This document shows, in pieces, positions 32,563 to 38,901 of a stretch of DNA of 42,137 nucleotides. Location of the stretch: assembly GCA_963169055.1 (NCBI GenBank), contig CAUJFU010000113.1, forward strand, positions 1 to 42,137. The letters are read 5' to 3'. This DNA comes from Myxococcota bacterium (GTDB taxonomy: Bacteria > Myxococcota_C > UBA6777). The position numbers and the translations under genes are program-made. Position 1 is the stretch's first letter. Every line of letters begins with the position of its first letter. The notes under the pieces are model-generated. The model searched no databases. It was not told the DNA's origin and saw only the letters and a program-made list of their open reading frames with translations.

Positions 32563-33921
32563 ATGTCATCCAATGATTCGCTCAATCCGCGCTCCGTCGC
32601 TGCGCAGATCCTTCATCGCGTTCTTCACGAAGACGCTTATGCTGCCCGCCTTGTCGATCACGCCTTGTCAAAACCCGGATGGGACAGTCGTGATCAAGCA
32701 CTCTTGACCGAGATCGTCTATGGCGTCTTGCGAAGGCTGCTCTTGCTCGACCGAGATCTCGGGCGTTTTGCGTCGCGTGGCTTGGATTCGATCGATCCCA
32801 TGACCCTCCAACACTTGCGCATCGCTGTCTATCAAATGCTTTATCTTGACCGCATCCCTCACCACGCCATCCTCCACGAAGCTGTCGATGCCATCCAAGC
32901 CCTGCGCGGCCCCAAGATCGCGGGCTTTGCCAACGCGGTCCTTCGCAAGATCCAATCTCACCTCCACGATCTTCATCCCCCTGATCCCCTGCTCGATCTG
33001 CCCGGTTATCTCTCGATCTCACAAAGCCACCCCGCTTGGTTGATCGAGCGATACCTCCGACAAATCGGACCCGAACGCACCGAAGCTCGCCTCCAAGCCC
33101 ACAACCAACCCCCCGCCCTCGTCCTTCGCGTCCACGCCCCTTGGGGTTCACGCGAAGATCTGCTTCGCATCCTTCAAGAACATGCCGTCCAAGCCACCCC
33201 AACAACCTTTTCTCCTGACGGCCTCCGAGTCGAGTCCTCTTCTGGTCTTATTATTCAGAAATTATTCAAAGAATTTCCCCAGTCTTTCGTCATCCAAGAC
33301 GAAGCAGCCCAATGTATCGCCCACCTGCTCGAACCCCAACCCGACGAGCGCATCCTTGATGCTTGCGCCGCCCCCGGCGGAAAAACCACCCACCTCGCTT
33401 CGCTTGCCCCACAAGCCCAGATCACCGCCGTCGATCGACACGCCAACAAGCTGCACTTGGTCCAAGAAGTCTGTGAACGCCTCCACATCGAAAACGTCCG
33501 CATCCGCCAAGCCGATCTGACCCAACCCCTCCCCGAAGACGGCTTTGACCGCATTCTCTGTGATGCCCCCTGTTCCGGCCTTGGAACGCTTCGGAAAAAC
33601 CCTGAGGTCCGCTACCGCCGCACACTCCAAGATATCCAGCAACTCTCGCAAACACAACGAAAGCTGCTTCACCAGCTCGCTCTCGCCCTCAAACCCGACG
33701 GGCGCTTGATCTATGCTGTTTGCACCGATACACCCGAAGAATGCGAAGAAACCATCCAACATTTTCTTCAAGAGCACCCCGACTTTTCGATCGAAACCGA
33801 TCCTCCCGCCAACCTCCCCTCCATCGCTCCATTGCTCGATGCTTCGGGCTTTTTCCGCACATCCCCCGAACAACATCAGATGGACGCCTTTTTTGCAACA
33901 CGGCTGCGCAAAAACGCCTAA
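32563..33921 (+). CDS. rsmB: 16S rRNA (cytosine-967-C5) methyltransferase
   Basis: Methylates C967 of 16S rRNA. Predicted 452 aa: a NusB-like N-terminal RNA-binding domain (~8-140, starting SVAAQILHRVLHEDAYAARL) and a Rossmann methyltransferase domain (~170-450). SAM motif I is LDACAAPGGKTTHLASL; the catalytic Cys region is CDAPCSGLGTLRKNPEVRY. The second conserved Cys motif, commonly YSTCS, reads YAVCT. The ribosome-binding site before ATG 32563 is weak, which suits translation coupled to fmt just upstream. Length and motifs are typical of RsmB (E. coli 429 aa). Confidence 0.95.
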   Translation: MSSNDSLNPRSVAAQILHRVLHEDAYAARLVDHALSKPGWDSRDQALLTEIVYGVLRRLLLLDRDLGRFASRGLDSIDPMTLQHLRIAVYQMLYLDRIPHHAILHEAVDAIQALRGPKIAGFANAVLRKIQSHLHDLHPPDPLLDLPGYLSISQSHPAWLIERYLRQIGPERTEARLQAHNQPPALVLRVHAPWGSREDLLRILQEHAVQATPTTFSPDGLRVESSSGLIIQKLFKEFPQSFVIQDEAAQCIAHLLEPQPDERILDACAAPGGKTTHLASLAPQAQITAVDRHANKLHLVQEVCERLHIENVRIRQADLTQPLPEDGFDRILCDAPCSGLGTLRKNPEVRYRRTLQDIQQLSQTQRKLLHQLALALKPDGRLIYAVCTDTPEECEETIQHFLQEHPDFSIETDPPANLPSIAPLLDASGFFRTSPEQHQMDAFFATRLRKNA

Positions 33922-33935
33922 CGCTACTCCCTCTC

Positions 33936-34142
33936 ACAAGATCAAAACCCGCCCCCCACAGAAGATTCGGATGGAATGGGGTTCCACCCCAAACCCCGCA
34001 AGGGAGCGCGGCTCCCTTGACCCCGTATCGGCGAAGAGATCACGGTTTTTCAAAACAACGACTCTGTCGCTCGGGCGTTCGCGAACACGGCTTTTTTTGG
34101 CAACCGCGTAAGTCCTACAAGATCAAAACCCAACCCCCACAG
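33936..34142. repeat. 26-bp direct repeat: skp 3' end duplicated across the dispersed element
   Basis: ACAAGATCAAAACCC plus 11 bases at 33936-33961 recurs at 34117-34142 with 24 of 26 bases identical. The right copy is the 3' end of skp including its stop codon; the left copy is free-standing. Copy B of the dispersed element lies between, so the whole has the shape of an insertion with flanking duplication, although 26 bp is long for a target-site duplication. Confidence 0.7.
33970..34091 (+). repeat. Dispersed element, copy B (right of rsmB) with two perfect hairpins
   Basis: Contains TGGGGT/ACCCCA (33977-33991, 3-nt loop) and AAGGGAGC/GCTCCCTT (34000-34018 region, 3-nt loop), followed by the 73-bp core (34019-34091) shared with copy A. 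The hairpins are intact here and degenerate in copy A. Confidence 0.75.
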
Positions 34143-34761
34143 GATCTTCAGGTTTGTCCGTTGTGGTGGGGAGCTCGGGCGTTTTGGGAAGCCCTTTCTT
34201 TTTGCAGTACGAGGTATCGCCGCCGTGGGCTTGGTTGTATTTGCAAACGAGTTGGCGCGTGTAATCGATTTCTTGTCGCGCCACAAGGATCTGCGCATGG
34301 CAGCGGTCCACGATCATATCCAGACCATGCTTTGCGCGGATCTTTTCGAGGATCGGCAACATCTTCTTGACGATCTTGTTGGTTTCGGAGGCTTCAACGT
34401 GCATCAATTGTTTGGTCAGACCCGCATAAGCCTGTTGGAGTTGAAGAAACATCCGCTGCATATCGGTTTGCAGTTTCTGAATTTCTTCTTTTTTTAACGT
34501 ACTTCGGTGCATATCATAGTACGCCTTTTTCTCTTTCAATCGCTGCTGCAAGCCATTGAGTTGTTCTTGATAACGGGCTTTCATCTGCGCAAGGCGCTTC
34601 TTGGCCTCAAGGCCGTCTTTGGTGAGTAAGAGTGCTTTTTTCACATCCACATAGCCGATTTTGCCCGCGTATGCCGAAGGCAAAGCCATCGAAAAAACAA
34701 AGGCACACATCACCAAAGGTACAGCAACACGCATAAGTCGGAATAAGAGGCGATCAAACAT
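34123..34761 (-). CDS. Skp/OmpH-family periplasmic chaperone
   Basis: Predicted 212-aa exported chaperone for outer-membrane proteins. ATG 34759-34761 follows GGAG at 7 nt and overlaps the pheT stop by 8 bp (ATGTTTGA). The signal peptide ends near PSAYA/GKIG (about residue 33). The family start KIGYVDVKKALLLTKDG is followed by long coiled-coil arms (AKKRLAQMKARYQEQLNGLQ, YDMHRSTLKKEEIQKLQTDM) and the returning segment IVKKMLPILEKIRAKHGLDM. Beyond ~155 there is an unusual extension with two cysteines (QLVCKYNQAHGG, DTSYCKKKG) and a Pro/Thr/Asp tail. Its place at the end of the phenylalanyl-tRNA synthetase operon is odd for a chaperone. Confidence 0.85.
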   Translation of the reverse strand: MFDRLLFRLMRVAVPLVMCAFVFSMALPSAYAGKIGYVDVKKALLLTKDGLEAKKRLAQMKARYQEQLNGLQQRLKEKKAYYDMHRSTLKKEEIQKLQTDMQRMFLQLQQAYAGLTKQLMHVEASETNKIVKKMLPILEKIRAKHGLDMIVDRCHAQILVARQEIDYTRQLVCKYNQAHGGDTSYCKKKGLPKTPELPTTTDKPEDPVGVGF

Positions 34762-36628
34762 CGGTTTCTCCGTGAGATTTCGAGGGTTCAAGAGCGTAGA
34801 GATCCTCGGTAGCAAGGAGGGGTTGGAGGCTGATTTCAAAGACAGCGAGGGGTTGGACGAGGCGGAGCTTTTCGAGGACAACAGGGTGGATCTCCCCCGC
34901 GATGCCGACAGGTTCGTCACGGTAAAACAACTGGGCTGCGCGGCCTTCGAGAAACGCAGGGTGTTGGATCGGCTGATACGTCAAAGGCATACCGAGTTCG
35001 TGGGCGATGGCTTCGGTGATCGCTTTGATGTCGGAGAATCCGACTTGTGTATCCAAGATCCCACCCGAGAGATGCAATCGCTCGGAAGGATGGGGGGTTC
35101 CTTGTTCAAAGATCACCACATCGTCTGCCTCAAACAAACGTTGCGGAAGTCCTTGGCCGCGATTGAGCGCAAACAACCGAAGCAACTGGGGCAAGATCAT
35201 CGTGCGCATCATGGATTGTTCGACCGATGCGGGGTTGTCAAGCAACACGGCATCTCCGGGATCATCGACATTCATCAATGCGTATTGTTCTTCGGGATTG
35301 GAGAGCAAAAGGCTCATCACCTCAAAGAATCCAAGGCCGATCAAAGCGCCGCGAGCGCGATTGGCAAGGATCCGTTCGGGTCGCTCTTGAGCCACCGTCA
35401 TATTCGGAACCAATACAGGGACGATGCGATGATAACCATAAGCGATCGCAAGATCCTCGATCAGATCGACTTCGTGCATAATATCGTTTCGGTATGGGGC
35501 AACCGTCACACGGATATGATGCGCAGAGCCTTCGGTGGCTTCGGCATGATGGCGCATTCTTCGCAACAATTCGATCGCCTGTTCACGGGTGAGATCGATC
35601 CCGATGCGGCGGCAAGCATGATGCACGTCGATCTCGAAAGACTCAGTCGCCATCGTAGGCAAAGCAACGGATGTTGCAGGGAGATTGTGCATCGCAGGAA
35701 AGTGCATCTGTACACGTTCGGCCCTTGAACCCGGAAACAACTCAAGCATCGAAGTCACCAGCGTGTGCAGACACTTGGTGACGACACGATCAGAGATCCC
35801 CGTCACATCGACAAAAACGTCTTTGGTTTCGGTCGTCACGCGAGTTTCGTGGGAATTAATGATCGGTGGCATCGAGAGAACTTGCTCGACTTTGTCGATC
35901 AACAAAGGGACACGAGGATGCCCTTCGAGCAGATGAGCGTAAGCGGTGCCTTTGGGATGGTGTGAGAGGATCGCTTGGGGTGTGACAGCCTGTCCATCGC
36001 TTTGGAGCGGAACAAAGCGGATATCCTCGCGCCCAACGGTGCTGTATGTGATCGGTCCTTTGATCGCAGAAAGTTCATACACCCCGATAGAGGCTAGTTT
36101 GCGATCTCGCGCAAGCGCCCAGTGCAAGTTTTCTTGCAGCTTCATCAGCATACGCAAACCGACGTCATCGATCTGCAAGTTGCGGATCACCGCACACCCG
36201 ATCTGCGGGCGCACCGACTCAACCGAGGCATGCACAAACACCTCAAGGCTCGGAGGATCGAGCGGATACGCAGCAAGCCCCGTTTCCACGGCCATCAGCC
36301 CTTTGATGGCACGCGTTAACCCGCCCGCATCGAAGATATCGGGGCGAACGGGCAACAAATCCATCTTGACCACATCGACATCCCCGAGATATTCCCAAAG
36401 CTCGTCGGGCTTGCCCTCGACCAAAGTTTCGGGACAACGGGGAGGAAGCTCTTCGTTGGGATTAAGTTCGATCAACGCGCCACTCGGGCGGCAACGATAA
36501 CGCCGTAGCTTGCTGAAGCCGTCGAGATCCACGCCTAGCTGATCGAGATGCGCTTCCATCTCGCCAGAGGTCAGATCGCGGCCAAGACGCCGATTAAGTT
36601 CTTCGATAGGAATAGCGATGACAGGCAT
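34754..36628 (-). CDS. pheT: Phenylalanyl-tRNA synthetase beta subunit, archaeal/eukaryotic-cytosolic type
   Basis: Predicted 624-aa subunit starting at ATG 36626-36628 (MPVIAIPIEELNRRLGRDLT), 11 bp after the pheS stop, with GGAG upstream. It has the domain order of the archaeal/eukaryotic beta chain: no N-terminal EMAP/tRNA-binding domain and no C-terminal anticodon-binding (FDX-ACB) domain, so it is much shorter than the ~800-aa bacterial form. Features include RPDIFDAGGLTRAIKGLM, the B3/4 editing-like region (HPKGTAYAHLLEGHPRVPLL), the B5-like region (DVHHACRRIGIDLTREQAIE) and the catalytic-like core (YRNDIMHEVDLIEDLAIAYG, GFFEVMSLLLSNPEEQYALM). It pairs with the matching alpha subunit upstream. 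In bacteria this type is known from spirochaetes and few other groups. Confidence 0.93.
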   Translation of the reverse strand: MPVIAIPIEELNRRLGRDLTSGEMEAHLDQLGVDLDGFSKLRRYRCRPSGALIELNPNEELPPRCPETLVEGKPDELWEYLGDVDVVKMDLLPVRPDIFDAGGLTRAIKGLMAVETGLAAYPLDPPSLEVFVHASVESVRPQIGCAVIRNLQIDDVGLRMLMKLQENLHWALARDRKLASIGVYELSAIKGPITYSTVGREDIRFVPLQSDGQAVTPQAILSHHPKGTAYAHLLEGHPRVPLLIDKVEQVLSMPPIINSHETRVTTETKDVFVDVTGISDRVVTKCLHTLVTSMLELFPGSRAERVQMHFPAMHNLPATSVALPTMATESFEIDVHHACRRIGIDLTREQAIELLRRMRHHAEATEGSAHHIRVTVAPYRNDIMHEVDLIEDLAIAYGYHRIVPVLVPNMTVAQERPERILANRARGALIGLGFFEVMSLLLSNPEEQYALMNVDDPGDAVLLDNPASVEQSMMRTMILPQLLRLFALNRGQGLPQRLFEADDVVIFEQGTPHPSERLHLSGGILDTQVGFSDIKAITEAIAHELGMPLTYQPIQHPAFLEGRAAQLFYRDEPVGIAGEIHPVVLEKLRLVQPLAVFEISLQPLLATEDLYALEPSKSHGETDV

Positions 36629-36639
36629 AACGCGCTCCG

Positions 36640-38175
36640 TTACCTTGAAAGGGCGCTTTCCTTGAGCCAGTCCAGTTGGCTCAAGTAAAGCTGTCGGATA
36701 TCTTCGAGCTGATAGCGCACCATAGCGAGACGTTCGAGGCCAAGCCCCCACGCCAACACAGGAACCTCCACCCCCGCAGGCTGGACCACTTCGGGACGAA
36801 ACACGCCTGCACCGCCCAATTCAAACCAGTCCTTGGCCCCCGGCAAACGCACAAATACCCCCACCGAAGGCTCGGTGTAGGGGAAAAAGTCTGGGCGGAA
36901 CTTGACTTCGTCGAAGCCCATCTGTTTGTAAAAGGCGGTAAGCGTCCCAAGCAACGAGGCAAAACTGGCGTCTTTGTCGATGATCACGCCATCCACTTGA
37001 TGGAATTCAGGAAGGTGTTTCCAGTCGATGGTTTCACGCCGAAACACCCGCCCGACACAAAAGATCTTTTGTGGAGGTTGGGGGTTTTTGTGGCACGCAG
37101 CGACCGTCACGGCGGTGGTGTGGGTACGCAACACCACTTGGCGGGCTTTTTGGGCGCTCCACTTGTAGCGCCACCCTGTAGACCCCGTCTCTCCGCCATC
37201 TTCGTGTGTACGGCGGATCGTTTCCACAAGCGCCTCGTCAGGCAGTTCAAATTGATTCGGTCGGGCGCAATAAAAGGTATCTTGCATCTCGCGTGCGGGA
37301 TGATCTTGAGGTTGAAACAGCGCATCAAAGTCCCAAAAAGCGCTTTCCACATACGGGCCTCGGATCTCCGCAAAACCAAGATTCAGAAATGCCCGCCGTG
37401 TCTCTTCAAGCACCCGACGTAAGGGGTGCATTTTCCCCGGTCGGACGGGGGCCGTCGCCAGCGTGACGTCATAACTGCGGAAACTGGCTTTGCGCCACGC
37501 CCCAGAAAGCAACATCGCTTCGGTCAGTTGGTTGATCTCGACCCGTTCTTCGATCCCGTCGGAGAGGACATCCTTTCCGATCTGCGTCAAACGGATCTCT
37601 CGAAACTTCCGCTCTTTGCTGCGAAGATAACCTCGGCTACGCAAGCCTTTGATGATCTCTTGGAGAGCTTCGTCGTTGCTCTCGGATGCGTCGAGCAATA
37701 AACAAGACTCCGAAGACCGTGTAAGGCGCTCAAGCAAGATCTCATCGGGTTGACGGATATCAAGATCTGCGGCAGATGACCACACCAGCGATTTTCCTGC
37801 ACGCTCGGCGTATCCTTTGGCCGTCAGATAGCGCATGATCTTTCCGATGGCTTGGGCGTCTGAACCCGTGGCTTCCGCAAGCTCCACAGGCGTCATCGGC
37901 TGCGCCTTTTGACGCAAGGCCTCGGCGGCTCGGCGCTCCAACAAAGAAGCCCCGCTTTTTACAAACGCCGCCCCCTCCTCATCCAGCGAAAGCTCCAAAC
38001 GAATCTCTTCGGTGATCTCGATCCAACCGTCTTGTGCAAACGCCGTGGCGACCGCCATCGCTTGCGATTGATCGATCCCCGTCTGCGCCACCACAGCCTC
38101 CATACCGAGGCGGCCCCCTTGGGCTTCAAGCTGCTTGAGTACTTTGTATGCGTTCGTTGTGAGTTGGCGTACCAT
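36640..38175 (-). CDS. pheS: Phenylalanyl-tRNA synthetase alpha subunit, archaeal/eukaryotic-cytosolic type
   Basis: Predicted 511-aa catalytic subunit. Length and sequence match the archaeal/eukaryotic form, not the ~330-aa bacterial one. Residues 1-~190 contain winged-helix-like domains (TTNAYKVLKQLEAQGGRLG). The class II core has motif 1 (HPLRRVLEETRRAFLNLGF), then FWDFDALFQPQDHPAREMQD, THTTAVT, motif 2 (IFCVGRVFRRETIDWKHLPE) and motif 3 (GLGLERLAM). The phenylalanine pocket segment KFRPDFFPYTEPSVGVFVR is present. GGAGG touches the ATG at 38173-38175, but GAGGAG further up may serve. It forms the operon pheS-pheT-skp. The gene shares the GATC-rich composition of the rest of the window, so if transferred it has adapted. 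Confidence 0.94.
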   Translation of the reverse strand: MVRQLTTNAYKVLKQLEAQGGRLGMEAVVAQTGIDQSQAMAVATAFAQDGWIEITEEIRLELSLDEEGAAFVKSGASLLERRAAEALRQKAQPMTPVELAEATGSDAQAIGKIMRYLTAKGYAERAGKSLVWSSAADLDIRQPDEILLERLTRSSESCLLLDASESNDEALQEIIKGLRSRGYLRSKERKFREIRLTQIGKDVLSDGIEERVEINQLTEAMLLSGAWRKASFRSYDVTLATAPVRPGKMHPLRRVLEETRRAFLNLGFAEIRGPYVESAFWDFDALFQPQDHPAREMQDTFYCARPNQFELPDEALVETIRRTHEDGGETGSTGWRYKWSAQKARQVVLRTHTTAVTVAACHKNPQPPQKIFCVGRVFRRETIDWKHLPEFHQVDGVIIDKDASFASLLGTLTAFYKQMGFDEVKFRPDFFPYTEPSVGVFVRLPGAKDWFELGGAGVFRPEVVQPAGVEVPVLAWGLGLERLAMVRYQLEDIRQLYLSQLDWLKESALSR

Positions 38176-38401
38176 CCTCCAAACACTCCTCTACATCGGG
38201 CTGTTTCACAGATCACCGCTGCCTTTGCTTGCGTCGCCCTTCGCAAGAAGACAAGCCTCTTAGCACATCAAGCACCGAAGATCAACGCTTCTGCCACTTC
38301 CGTTTGCACGACCCTCTTCTTGACTTTTTGCGCCCTCTCGCCACGATCTCACCGCGTCTTGCATCCCAACACTCGACCTCTTACCGCCTTGAGGCTTTTC
38401 G
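38176..38401. other. Divergent spacer upstream of pheS
   Basis: Contains a small stem CTTGCG/CGCAAG (38228-38233 with 38242-38247, 8-nt loop) in the probable pheS leader. I find no recognisable T-box, leader peptide with Phe codons, or clear promoter. Confidence 0.35.
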
Positions 38402-38824
38402 ATGAAACCCATCAAAACCATTTTTCTGATCGTTGCTTCCATGTCCTTTGTCGTCGCGGCCTTGATCTTTGTCCCGATGATGCTTCACCCAAGCGCCTCT
38501 CCGACGGTCTATTGGGTCGCAGCTTTTGTTTTTTCCCTACTGATCGGCCTTTTCTCTTTTGTCTGGCGGCTGCTCACCAGCGTTCTCGCGGCCATCGACT
38601 CTTCTAGCTCACTCCATCACCGAGGTACACGCATCCGCACCTCGGATGCGCACGAAGCCGATCCTTGGATCGTCGAATCCTCCGACTCCAGCGACGCAAA
38701 CGATGATCAACCACGTTATGGCGACGATGCCGCAAACAGCTACGATACAGCCGATAGCAGCTCTTTCAGCGATTCGTCTTCTTCTAGCAGCGACTCGTCT
38801 TCTTCTTCTAGCAGCGATTGGTGA
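38402..38824 (+). CDS. Small two-TM membrane protein with poly-Ser/Asp tail
   Basis: Predicted 140-aa protein. ATG 38402 has GAGG 8 nt upstream. Two hydrophobic helices (IFLIVASMSFVVAALIFVPM and YWVAAFVFSLLIGLFSFVW) occupy residues ~5-58. The rest is polar and acidic, ending in runs of Ser with Asp (about 115-139) and a final Trp. The Ser run is coded by TCTTCT/AGC repeats (about 38757-38818) that could slip. Similar short proteins with Ser/Asp or Ser/Gly tails exist in many envelopes, but I recognise no specific family. Confidence 0.75.
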   Translation: MKPIKTIFLIVASMSFVVAALIFVPMMLHPSASPTVYWVAAFVFSLLIGLFSFVWRLLTSVLAAIDSSSSLHHRGTRIRTSDAHEADPWIVESSDSSDANDDQPRYGDDAANSYDTADSSSFSDSSSSSSDSSSSSSSDW

Positions 38825-38901
38825 ACTCGTTTTATCCTATCCCTCTCACGCAACCGATCCTCCCCGACAACAGAGACCCCCCACCACACAAAGAGTAAGC
38901 C

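Noticed and set aside
38176..38401. T-box or leader-peptide attenuator upstream of pheS
   Set aside because: Only a 6-bp stem is visible; there is no Phe-rich short frame, no terminator pair and no T-box core.
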